The notes beneath the pieces are model-generated. The model saw only the letters and a list, made by a program, of their open reading frames with translations. It made no database searches and had not been told where the DNA came from. DNA of 64,000 bases from Membranipora membranacea (lineage: Eukaryota; Bryozoa; Gymnolaemata; Cheilostomatida; Membraniporidae), in NCBI GenBank assembly GCA_914767715.1, contig OU612071.1, positions 8,107,493 through 8,171,492 of the forward strand, given 5' to 3'. How positions within the stretch are numbered: the stretch's first letter is position 1; each line of letters begins with the position of its first letter. Position numbers and translations under genes: made by a program. Of this stretch, positions 51,501-63,993 are shown piece by piece.

Positions 51501-52268
51501 GCTCATTTCAAATCTGAAATCCGTTTAGCTCTGAGGGTCTTTGTTCTCAGTCAGCATCCGTCTTAACGAGGCTCACTTTTGCTCTAAAAAAACATGCCAA
51601 ACGGCGGCAATAAAAAATTAAAAGTTTGTCGCAATCATATCAAACTCAGACCAGTTCAAGCCCTTATATACCTCATTCACAATCCAGAATATGTAGATTC
51701 TCGGATAGCCTGGTGGCTTGTAACGCTGACTTGAAATTTACAAAAATATACCAAGGGAGGGTATCACGCTTTTTTTCCGCTCGGATCAAAAAATAGATTT
51801 GCTTCTAACCTACCTCATAAGGTGAAGCAACTCCTGCTCATTTCAAATCTGAAATCCGTTTAGCTCTGAGGGTCTTTGTTCTCAGTCAGCATCCGTCTTA
51901 ACGAGGCTCACTTTTGCTCTAAAAAAACATGCCAAACGGCGGCAATAAAAAATTAAAAGTTTGTCGCAATCATATCAAACTCAGACCAGTTCAAGCCCTT
52001 ATATACCTCATTCAAAATCCAGAATATGGAGATTCTCGGATAGCCTGGTGGCTTGTAACGCTGACTTGAAATTTACAAAAATATACCAAGGGAGGGTATC
52101 ACGCTTTTTTTCCGCTCGGATCAAAAAATAGATTTGCTTCTAACCTACCTCATAAGGTGAAGCAACTCCTGCTCATTTCAAATCTGAGTTCCTTTTAGCT
52201 CTGAGGGTCTTTGTTCTCAGTCAGCGTCCGTCTTAACGAGGCTCACTTTTGCTCTAAAAAAACATGCC
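45569..52268 (+). repeat. Tandem block, copy 1 (20 monomers, 6700 bp, monomers 137-156)
   Basis: Markers shared with the next block: GTGAAACAAC (45797 with 52497), GAAACCCG (140), GATTTTCGG and AATAAATTTGC (142), TTTCGAATCTG with G293 (144), GTTCTTAGTC (145), GTCACAATC (146), CTTGTTACG (149), GAACTCCG (151), CACTTCTGC (152), AAAAAGTTAAAAG (153), TTCACAATCC (155) and GAGTTCC (156). The offset is 6700 bp for monomers 137-141 and 7370 bp from monomer 142 on. This copy lacks a C-A pair after monomer 141, leaving three B monomers in a row at 46574, 46909 and 47244. Confidence 0.93.
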
Positions 52269-55200
52269 AAACGGCGGCAATAAAAAATTAAAAGTTTGTC
52301 GCAATCATATCAAACTCAGACCAGTTCAAGCCCTTATATACCTCATTCAAAATCCAGAATATGTAGATTCTCGGATAGCCTGGTGGCTTGTAACGCTGAC
52401 TTGAAATTCACAAAAATATACCAAGGGAGGGTATCACGCTTTTTTTCCGCTCGGATCAAAAAATAGATTTGCTTCTAACCTACCTCATAAGGTGAAACAA
52501 CTCCTGCTCATTTCAAATCTGAAATCCGTTTAGCTCTGAGGGTCTTTGTTCTCAGTCAGCATCCGTCTTAACGAGGCTCACTTTTGCTCTAAAAAAACAT
52601 GCCAAACGGCGGCAATAAAAAATTAAAAGTTTGTCGCAATCATATCAAACTCAGACCAGTTCAAGCCCTTATATACCTCATTCAAAATCCAGAATATGGA
52701 GATTCTCGGATAGCCTGGTGGCTTGTAACGCTGACTTGAAATTTACAAAAATATACCAAGGGAGGGTATCACGCTTTTTTTCCGCTCGGATCAAAAAATA
52801 GATTTGCTTCTAACCTACCTCATAAGGTGAAGCAACTCCTGCTCATTTCAAATCTGAATTCCTTTTAGCTCTGAGGGTCTTTGTTCTCAGTCAGCGTCCG
52901 TCTTAACGAGGCTCACTTTTGCTCTAAAAAAACATGCCAAACGGCGGCAATAAAAAATTAAAAGTTTGTCGCAATCATATCAAACTCAGACCAGTTCAAG
53001 CCCTTATATACCTCATTCAAAATCCAGAATATGTAGATTCTCGGATAGCCTGGTGGCTTGTAACGCTGACTTGAAATTCACAAGAATATACCAAGGGAGG
53101 GTATCACGCTTTTTTTCCGCTCGGATCAAAAAATAGATTTGCTTCTAACCTACCTCATAAGGTGAAGCAACTCCTGCTCATTTCAAATCTGAAATCCGTT
53201 TAGCTCTGAGGGTCTTTGTTCTCAGTCAGCATCCGTCTTAACGAGGCTCACTTTTGCTCTAAAAAAACATGCCAAACGGCGGCAATAAAAAATTAAAAGT
53301 TTGTCGCAATCATATCAAACTCAGACCAGTTCAAGCCCTTATATACCTCATTCAAAATCCAGAATATGTAGATTCTCGGATAGCCTGGTGGCTTGTAACG
53401 CTGACTTGAAATTTACAAAAATATACCAAGGGAGGGTATCACGCTTTTTTTCCGCTCGGATCAAAAAATAGATTTGCTTCTAACCTACCTCATAAGGTGA
53501 AGCAACTCCTGCTCATTTCAAATCTGAAACCCGTTTAGCTCTGAGGGTCTTTGTTCTCAGTCAGCATCCGTCTTAACGAGGCTCACTTTTGCTCTAAAAA
53601 AACATGCCAAACGGCGGCAATAAAAAATTAAAAGTTTGTCGCAATCATATCAAACTCAGACCAGTTCAAGCCCTTATATACCTCATTCAAAATCCAGAAT
53701 ATGTAGATTCTCGGATAGCCTGGTGGCTTGTAACGCTGACTTGAAATTTACAAAAATATACCAAGGGAGGGTATCACGCTTTTTTTCCGCTCGGATCAAA
53801 AAATAGATTTGCTTCTAACCTACCTCATAAGGTGAAGCAACTCCTGCTCATTTCAAATCTGAAATCCGTTTAGCTCTGAGGGTCTTTGTTCTCAGTCAGC
53901 ATCCGTCTTAACGAGGCTCACTTTTGCTCGAAAAAAACATGCCAAACGGCGGCAATAAAAAATTAAAAGTTTGTCGCAATCATATCAAACTCAGACCAGT
54001 TCAAGCCCTTATATACCTCATTCAAAATCCAGAATATGGAGATTCTCGGATAGCCTGGTGGCTTGTAACGCTGACTTGAAATTTACAAAAATATACCAAG
54101 GGAGGGTATCACGCTTTTTTTCCGCTCGGATCAAAAAATAGATTTGCTTCTAACCTACCTCATAAGGTGAAGCAACTCCTGCTCATTTCAAATCTGAATT
54201 CCTTTTAGCTCTGAGGGTCTTTGTTCTCAGTCAGCGTCCGTCTTAACGAGGCTCACTTTTGCTCTAAAAAAACATGCCAAACGGCGGCAATAAAAAATTA
54301 AAAGTTTGTCGCAATCATATCAAACTCAGACCAGTTCAAGCCCTTATATACCTCATTCAAAATCCAGAATATGTAGATTCTCGGATAGCCTGGTGGCTTG
54401 TAACGCTGACTTGAAATTCACAAAAATATACCAAGGGAGGGTATCACGCTTTTTTTCCGCTCGGATCAAAAAATAGATTTGCTTCTAACCTACCTCATAA
54501 GGTGAAGCAACTCCTGCTCATTTCAAATCTGAAATCCGTTTAGCTCTGAGGGTCTTTGTTCTCAGTCAGCATCCGTCTTAACGAGGCTCACTTTTGCTCT
54601 AAAAAAACATGCCAAACGGCGGCAATAAAAAATTAAAAGTTTGTCGCAATCATATCAAACTCAGACCAGTTCAAGCCCTTATATACCTCATTCAAAATCC
54701 AGAATATGTAGATTTTCGGATAGCCTGGTGGCTTGTAACGCTGACTTGAAATTTACAAAAATATACCAAGGGAGGGTATCACGCTTTTTTTCCGCTCGGA
54801 TCAAAAAATAAATTTGCTTCTAACCTACCTCATAAGGTGAAGCAACTCCTGCTCATTTCAAATCTGAAATCCGTTTAGCTCTGAGGGTCTTTGTTCTCAG
54901 TCAGCATCCGTCTTAACGAGGCTCACTTTTGCTCTAAAAAAACATGCCAAACGGCGGCAATAAAAAATTAAAAGTTTGTCGCAATCATATCAAACTCAGA
55001 CCAGTTCAAGCCCTTATATACCTCATTCAAAATCCAGAATATGGAGATTCTCGGATAGCCTGGTGGCTTGTAACGCTGACTTGAAATTTACAAAAATATA
55101 CCAAGGGAGGGTATCACGCTTTTTTTCCGCTCGGATCAAAAAATAGATTTGCTTCTAACCTACCTCATAAGGTGAAGCAACTCCTGCTCATTTCAAATCT

Positions 55201-58200
55201 GAATTCCTTTTAGCTCTGAGGGTCTTTGTTCTCAGTCAGCGTCCGTCTTAACGAGGCTCACTTTTGCTCTAAAAAAACATGCCAAACGGCGGCAATAAAA
55301 AATTAAAAGTTTGTCGCAATCATATCAAACTCAGACCAGTTCAAGCCCTTATATACCTCATTCAAAATCCAGAATATGTAGATTCTCGGATAGCCTGGTG
55401 GCTTGTAACGCTGACTTGAAATTCACAAAAATATACCAAGGGAGGGTATCACGCTTTTTTTCCGCTCGGATCAAAAAATAGATTTGCTTCTAACCTACCT
55501 CATAAGGTGAAGCAACTCCTGCTCATTTCGAATCTGAAATCCGTTTAGCTCTGAGGGTCTTTGTTCTCAGTCAGCGTCCGTCTTAACGAGGCTCACTTTT
55601 GCTCTAAAAAAACATGCCAAACGGCGGCAATAAAAAATTAAAAGTTTGTCGCAATCATATCAAACTCAGACCAGTTCAAGCCCTTATATACCTCATTCAA
55701 AATCCAGAATATGTAGATTCTCGGATAGCCTGGTGGCTTGTAACGCTGACTTGAAATTTACAAAAATATACCAAGGGAGGGTATCACGCTTTTTTTCCGC
55801 TCGGATCAAAAAATAGATTTGCTTCTAACCTACCTCATAAGGTGAAGCAACTCCTGCTCATTTCAAATCTGAAATCCGTTTAGCTCTGAGGGTCTTTGTT
55901 CTTAGTCAGCATCCGTCTTAACGAGGCTCACTTTTGCTCTAAAAAAACATGCCAAACGGCGGCAATAAAAAATTAAAAGTTTGTCACAATCATATCAAAC
56001 TCAGACCAGTTCAAGCCCTTATATACCTCATTCAAAATCCAGAATATGTAGATTCTCGGATAGCCTGGTGGCTTGTAACGCTGACTTGAAATTTACAAAA
56101 ATATACCAAGGGAGGGTATCACGCTTTTTTTCCGCTCGGATCAAAAAATAGATTTGCTTCTAACCTACCTCATAAGGTGAAGCAACTCCTGCTCATTTCA
56201 AATCTGAAATCCGTTTAGCTCTGAGGGTCTTTGTTCTCAGTCAGCATCCGTCTTAACGAGGCTCACTTTTGCTCTAAAAAAACATGCCAAACGGCGGCAA
56301 TAAAAAATTAAAAGTTTGTCGCAATCATATCAAACTCAGACCAGTTCAAGCCCTTATATACCTCATTCAAAATCCAGAATATGGAGATTCTCGGATAGCC
56401 TGGTGGCTTGTAACGCTGACTTGAAATTTACAAAAATATACCAAGGGAGGGTATCACGCTTTTTTTCCGCTCGGATCAAAAAATAGATTTGCTTCTAACC
56501 TACCTCATAAGGTGAAGCAACTCCTGCTCATTTCAAATCTGAATTCCTTTTAGCTCTGAGGGTCTTTGTTCTCAGTCAGCGTCCGTCTTAACGAGGCTCA
56601 CTTTTGCTCTAAAAAAACATGCCAAACGGCGGCAATAAAAAATTAAAAGTTTGTCGCAATCATATCAAACTCAGACCAGTTCAAGCCCTTATATACCTCA
56701 TTCAAAATCCAGAATATGTAGATTCTCGGATAGCCTGGTGGCTTGTAACGCTGACTTGAAATTCACAAAAATATACCAAGGGAGGGTATCACGCTTTTTT
56801 TCCGCTCGGATCAAAAAATAGATTTGCTTCTAACCTACCTCATAAGGTGAAGCAACTCCTGCTCATTTCAAATCTGAAATCCGTTTAGCTCTGAGGGTCT
56901 TTGTTCTCAGTCAGCATCCGTCTTAACGAGGCTCACTTTTGCTCTAAAAAAACATGCCAAACGGCGGCAATAAAAAATTAAAAGTTTGTCGCAATCATAT
57001 CAAACTCAGACCAGTTCAAGCCCTTATATACCTCATTCAAAATCCAGAATATGTAGATTCTCGGATAGCCTGGTGGCTTGTTACGCTGACTTGAAATTTA
57101 CAAAAATATACCAAGGGAGGGTATCACGCTTTTTTTCCGCTCGGATCAAAAAATAGATTTGCTTCTAACCTACCTCATAAGGTGAAGCAACTCCTGCTCA
57201 TTTCAAATCTGAAATCCGTTTAGCTCTGAGGGTCTTTGTTCTCAGTCAGCGTCCGTCTTAACGAGGCTCACTTTTGCTCTAAAAAAACATGCCAAACGGC
57301 GGCAATAAAAAATTAAAAGTTTGTCGCAATCATATCAAACTCAGACCAGTTCAAGCCCTTATATACCTCATTCAAAATCCAGAATATGGAGATTCTCGGA
57401 TAGCCTGGTGGCTTGTAACGCTGACTTGAAATTTACAAAAATATACCAAGGGAGGGTATCACGCTTTTTTTCCGCTCGGATCAAAAAATAGATTTGCTTC
57501 TAACCTACCTCATAAGGTGAAGCAACTCCTGCTCATTTCAAATCTGAATTCCTTTTAGCTCTGAGGGTCTTTGTTCTCAGTCAGCGTCCGTCTTAACGAG
57601 GCTCACTTTTGCTCTAAAAAAACATGCCAAACGGCGGCAATAAAAAATTAAAAGTTTGTCGCAATCATATCAAACTCAGACCAGTTCAAGCCCTTATATA
57701 CCTCATTCAAAATCCAGAATATGTAGATTCTCGGATAGCCTGGTGGCTTGTAACGCTGACTTGAAATTCACAAAAATATACCAAGGGAGGGTATCACGCT
57801 TTTTTTCCGCTCGGATCAAAAAATAGATTTGCTTCTAACCTACCTCATAAGGTGAAGCAACTCCTGCTCATTTCAAATCTGAACTCCGTTTAGCTCTGAG
57901 GGTCTTTGTTCTCAGTCAGCATCCGTCTTAACGAGGCTCACTTTTGCTCTAAAAAAACATGCCAAACGGCGGCAATAAAAAATTAAAAGTTTGTCGCAAT
58001 CATATCAAACTCAGACCAGTTCAAGCCCTTATATACCTCATTCAAAATCCAGAATATGTAGATTCTCGGATAGCCTGGTGGCTTGTAACGCTGACTTGAA
58101 ATTTACAAAAATATACCAAGGGAGGGTATCACGCTTTTTTTCCGCTCGGATCAAAAAATAGATTTGCTTCTAACCTACCTCATAAGGTGAAGCAACTCCT

Positions 58201-59638
58201 GCTCATTTCAAATCTGAAATCCGTTTAGCTCTGAGGGTCTTTGTTCTCAGTCAGCATCCGTCTTAACGAGGCTCACTTCTGCTCTAAAAAAACATGCCAA
58301 ACGGCGGCAATAAAAAGTTAAAAGTTTGTCGCAATCATATCAAACTCAGACCAGTTCAAGCCCTTATATACCTCATTCAAAATCCAGAATATGTAGATTC
58401 TCGGATAGCCTGGTGGCTTGTAACGCTGACTTGAAATTTACAAAAATATACCAAGGGAGGGTATCACGCTTTTTTTCCGCTCGGATCAAAAAATAGATTT
58501 GCTTCTAACCTACCTCATAAGGTGAAGCAACTCCTGCTCATTTCAAATCTGAAATCCGTTTAGCTCTGAGGGTCTTTGTTCTCAGTCAGCATCCGTCTTA
58601 ACGAGGCTCACTTTTGCTCTAAAAAAACATGCCAAACGGCGGCAATAAAAAATTAAAAGTTTGTCGCAATCATATCAAACTCAGACCAGTTCAAGCCCTT
58701 ATATACCTCATTCAAAATCCAGAATATGTAGATTCTCGGATAGCCTGGTGGCTTGTAACGCTGACTTGAAATTCACAAAAATATACCAAGGGAGGGTATC
58801 ACGCTTTTTTTCCGCTCGGATCAAAAAATAGATTTGCTTCTAACCTACCTCATAAGGTGAAGCAACTCCTGCTCATTTCAAATCTGAAATCCGTTTAGCT
58901 CTGAGGGTCTTTGTTCTCAGTCAGCATCCGTCTTAACGAGGCTCACTTTTGCTCTAAAAAAACATGCCAAACGGCGGCAATAAAAAATTAAAAGTTTGTC
59001 GCAATCATATCAAACTCAGACCAGTTCAAGCCCTTATATACCTCATTCACAATCCAGAATATGTAGATTCTCGGATAGCCTGGTGGCTTGTAACGCTGAC
59101 TTGAAATTTACAAAAATATACCAAGGGAGGGTATCACGCTTTTTTTCCGCTCGGATCAAAAAATAGATTTGCTTCTAACCTACCTCATAAGGTGAAGCAA
59201 CTCCTGCTCATTTCAAATCTGAAATCCGTTTAGCTCTGAGGGTCTTTGTTCTCAGTCAGCATCCGTCTTAACGAGGCTCACTTTTGCTCTAAAAAAACAT
59301 GCCAAACGGCGGCAATAAAAAATTAAAAGTTTGTCGCAATCATATCAAACTCAGACCAGTTCAAGCCCTTATATACCTCATTCAAAATCCAGAATATGGA
59401 GATTCTCGGATAGCCTGGTGGCTTGTAACGCTGACTTGAAATTTACAAAAATATACCAAGGGAGGGTATCACGCTTTTTTTCCGCTCGGATCAAAAAATA
59501 GATTTGCTTCTAACCTACCTCATAAGGTGAAGCAACTCCTGCTCATTTCAAATCTGAGTTCCTTTTAGCTCTGAGGGTCTTTGTTCTCAGTCAGCGTCCG
59601 TCTTAACGAGGCTCACTTTTGCTCTAAAAAAACATGCC
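52269..59638 (+). repeat. Tandem block, copy 2 (22 monomers, 7370 bp, monomers 157-178)
   Basis: It repeats the marker series of the previous block and retains two extra monomers, 162 (C1) and 163 (A). Monomers 159-165 and 166-172 are therefore two intact A-B-B-C-A-B-C units like those at 3688-10722, and 173-178 is the same unit minus one C. Copy-specific changes I noticed are ACAAGAATATA (monomer 159) and GCTCGAAAAA (monomer 161). Confidence 0.93.
53944..54613 (+). repeat. C-A monomer pair present only in copy 2 (670 bp)
   Basis: Monomers 162 and 163 have no counterpart in the first block, where monomer 141 is joined directly to monomer 142. Since the sequence with the pair restores the 7-monomer order seen elsewhere, the parsimonious reading is a 670-bp loss from the first block after the duplication. 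Confidence 0.85.
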
Positions 59639-62600
59639 AAACGGCGGCAATAAAAAATTAAAAGTTTGTCGCAATCATATCAAACTCAGACCAGTTCAAG
59701 CCCTTATATACCTCATTCAAAATCCAGAATATGTAGATTCTCGGATAGCCTGGTGGCTTGTAACGCTGACTTGAAATTCACAAAAATATACCAAGGGAGG
59801 GTATCACGCTTTTTTTCCGCTCGGATCAAAAAATAGATTTGCTTCTAACCTACCTCATAAGGTGAAGCAACTCCTGCTCATTTCAAATCTGAAATCCGTT
59901 TAGCTCTGAGGGTCTTTGTTCTCAGTCAGCATCCGTCTTAACGAGGCTCACTTTTGCTCTAAAAAAACATGCCAAACGGCGGCAATAAAAAATTAAAAGT
60001 TTGTCGCAATCATATCAAACTCAGACCAGTTCAAGCCCTTATATACCTCATTCAAAATCCAGAATATGTAGATTCTCGGATAGCCTGGTGGCTTGTAACG
60101 CTGACTTGAAATTTACAAAAATATACCAAGGGAGGGTATCACGCTTTTTTTCCGCTCGGATCAAAAAATAGATTTGCTTCTAACCTACCTCATAAGGTGA
60201 AGCAACTCCTGCTCATTTCAAATCTGAAATCCGTTTAGCTCTGAGGGTCTTTGTTCTCAGTCAGCATCCGTCTTAACGAGGCTCACTTTTGCTCTAAAAA
60301 AACATGCCAAACGGCGGCAATAAAAAATTAAAAGTTTGTCGCAATCATATCAAACTCAGACCAGTTCAAGCCCTTATATACCTCATTCAAAATCCAGAAT
60401 ATGGAGATTCTCGGATAGCCTGGTGGCTTGTAACGCTGACTTGAAATTTACAAAAATATACCAAGGGAGGGTATCACGCTTTTTTTCCGCTCGGATCAAA
60501 AAATAGATTTGCTTCTAACCTACCTCATAAGGTGAAGCAACTCCTGCTCATTTCAAATCTGAATTCCTTTTAGCTCTGAGGGTCTTTGTTCTCAGTCAGC
60601 GTCCGTCTTAACGAGGCTCACTTTTGCTCTAAAAAAACATGCCAAACGGCGGCAATAAAAAATTAAAAGTTTGTCGCAATCATATCAAACTCAGACCAGT
60701 TCAAGCCCTTATATACCTCATTCAAAATCCAGAATATGTAGATTCTCGGATAGCCTGGTGGCTTGTAACGCTGACTTGAAATTTACAAAAATATACCAAG
60801 GGAGGGTATCACGCTTTTTTTCCGCTCGGATCAAAAAATAGATTTGCTTCTAACCTACCTCATAAGGTGAAGCAACTCCTGCTCATTTCAAATCTGAAAT
60901 CCGTTTAGCTCTGAGGGTCTTTGTTCTCAGTCAGCATCCGTCTTAACGAGGCTCACTTTTGCTCTAAAAAAACATGCCAAACGGCGGCAATAAAAAATTA
61001 AAAGTTTGTCGCAATCATATCAAACTCAGACCAGTTCAAGCCCTTATATACCTCATTCAAAATCCAGAATATGGAGATTCTCGGATAGCCTGGTGGCTTG
61101 TAACGCTGACTTGAAATTTACAAAAATATACCAAGGGAGGGTATCACGCTTTTTTTCCGCTCGGATCAAAAAATAGATTTGCTTCTAACCTACCTCATAA
61201 GGTGAAGCAACTCCTGCTCATTTCAAATCTGAATTCCTTTTAGCTCTGAGGGTCTTTGTTCTCAGTCAGCGTCCGTCTTAACGAGGCTCACTTTTGCTCT
61301 AAAAAAACATGCCAAACGGCGGCAATAAAAAATTAAAAGTTTGTCGCAATCATATCAAACTCAGACCAGTTCAAGCCCTTATATACCTCATTCAAAATCC
61401 AGAATATGTAGATTCTCGGATAGCCTGGTGGCTTGTAACGCTGACTTGAAATTCACAAAAATATACCAAGGGAGGGTATCACGCTTTTTTTCCGCTCGGA
61501 TCAAAAAATAGATTTGCTTCTAACCTACCTCATAAGGTGAAGCAACTCCTGCTCATTTCAAATCTGAAATCCGTTTAGCTCTGAGGGTCTTTGTTCTCAG
61601 TCAGCATCCGTCTTAACGAGGCTCACTTTTGCTCTAAAAAAACATGCCAAACGGCGGCAATAAAAAATTAAAAGTTTGTCGCAATCATATCAAACTCAGA
61701 CCAGTTCAAGCCCTTATATACCTCATTCAAAATCCAGAATATGTAGATTCTCGGATAGCCTGGTGGCTCGTAACGCTGACTTGAAATTTACAAAAATATA
61801 CCAAGGGAGGGCATCACGCTTTTTTTCCGCTCGGATCAAAAAATAGATTTGCTTCTAACCTACCTCATAAGGTGAAGCAACTCCTGCTCATTTCAAATCT
61901 GAAATCCGTTTAGCTCTGAGGGTCTTTGTTCTCAGTCAGCATCCGTCTTAACGAGGCTCACTTTTGCTCTAAAAAAACATGCCAAACGGCGGCAATAAAA
62001 AATTAAAAGTTTGTCGCAATCATATCAAACTCAGACCAGTTCAAGCCCTTATATACCTCATTCAAAATCCAGAATATGGAGATTCTCGGATAGCCTGGTG
62101 GCTTGTAACGCTGACTTGAAATTTACAAAAATATACCAAGGGAGGGTATCACGCTTTTTTTCCGCTCGGATCAAAAAATAGATTTGCTTCTAACCTACCT
62201 CATAAGGTGAAGCAACTCCTGCTCATTTCAAATCTGAATTCCTTTTAGCTCTGAGGGTCTTTGTTCTCAGTCAGCGTCCGTCTTAACGAGGCTCACTTTT
62301 GCTCTAAAAAAACATGCCAAACGGCGGCAATAAAAAATTAAAAGTTTGTCGCAATCATATCAAACTCAGACCAGTTTAAGCCCTTATATACCTCATTCAA
62401 AATCCAGAATATGTAGATTCTCGGATAGCCTGGTGGCTTGTAACGCTGACTTGAAATTCACAAAAATATACCAAGGGAGGGTATCACGCTTTTTTTCCGC
62501 TCGGATCAAAAAATAGATTTGCTTCTAACCTACCTCATAAGGTGAAGCAACTCCTGCTCATTTCAAATCTGAAATCCGTTTAGCTCTGAGGGTCTTTGTT

Positions 62601-63993
62601 CTCAGTCAGCATCCGTCTTAACGAGGCTCACTTTTGCTCTAAAAAAACATGCCAAACGGCGGCAATAAAAAATTAAAAGTTTGTCGCAATCATATCAAAC
62701 TCAGACCAGTTCAAGCCCTTATATACCTCATTCAAAATCCAGAATATGTAGATTCTCGGATAGCCTGGTGGCTTGTAACGCTGACTTGAAATTTACAAAA
62801 ATATACCAAGGGAGGGTATCACGCTTTTTTTCCGCTCGGATCAAAAAATAGATTTGCTTCTAACCTACCTCATAAGGTGAAGCAACTCCTGCTCATTTCA
62901 AATCTGAAATCCGTTTAGCTCTGAGGGTCTTTGTTCTCAGTCAGCATCCGTCTTAACGAGGCTCACTTTCGCTCTAAAAAAACATGCCAAACGGCGGCAA
63001 TAAAAAATTAAAAGTTTGTCGCAATCATATCAAACTCAGACCAGTTCAAGCCCTTATATACCTCATTCAAAATCCAGAATATGTAGATTCTCGGATAGCC
63101 TGGTGGCTTGTAACGCTGACTTGAAATTCACAAAAATATACCAAGGGAGGGTATCACGCTTTTTTTCCGCTCGGATCAAAAAATAGATTTGCTTCTAACC
63201 TACCTCATAAGGTGAAGCAACTCCTGCTCATTTCAAATCTGAAATCCGTTTAGCTCTGAGGGTCTTTGTTCTCAGTCAGCATCCGTCTTAACGAGGCTCA
63301 CTTTTGCTCTAAAAAAACATGCCAAACGGCGGCAATAAAAAATTAAAAGTTTGTCGCAATCATATCAAACTCAGACCAGTTCAAGCCCTTATATACCTCA
63401 TTCAAAATCCAGAATATGGAGATTCTCGGATAGCCTGGTGGCTTGTAACGCTGACTTGAAATTTACAAAAATATACCAAGGGAGGGTATCACGCTTTTTT
63501 TCCGCTCGGATCAAAAAATAGATTTGCTTCTAACCTACCTCATAAGGTGAAGCAACTCCTGCTCATTTCAAATCTGAATTCCTTTTAGCTCTGAGGGTCT
63601 TTGTTCTCAGTCAGCGTCCGTCTTAACGAGGCTCACTTTTGCTCTAAAAAAACATGCCAAACGGCGGCAATAAAAAATTAAAAGTTTGTCGCAATCATAT
63701 CAAACTCAGACCAGTTCAAGCATTTATATACCTCATTCAAAATCCAGAATATGTAGATTCTCGGATAGCCTGGTGGCTTGTAACGCTGACTTGAAATTCA
63801 CAAAAATATACCAAGGGAGGGTATCACGCTTTTTTTCCGCTCGGATCAAAAAATAGATTTGCTTCTAACCTACCTCATAAGGTGAAGCAACTCCTGCTCA
63901 TTTCAAATCTGAAATCCGTTTAGCTCTGAGGGTCTTTGTTCTCAGTCAGCATCCGTCTTAACGAGGCTCACTTTTGCTCTAAAAAAACATGCC
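59639..63993 (+). repeat. Distal irregular ABC zone (monomers 179-191)
   Basis: The order is A B C B C A B C A B A C A, with A or C members skipped at several points. All C copies are C1. Private changes are sparse: GGCTCGTAACG and GAGGGCATC in monomer 185, CAGTTTAAGCC in monomer 187 (also in monomers 76 and 82), CTTTCGCTC in monomer 188 and CAAGCATTTATA in monomer 191. The sequence is satellite throughout and holds no gene. Confidence 0.88.
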
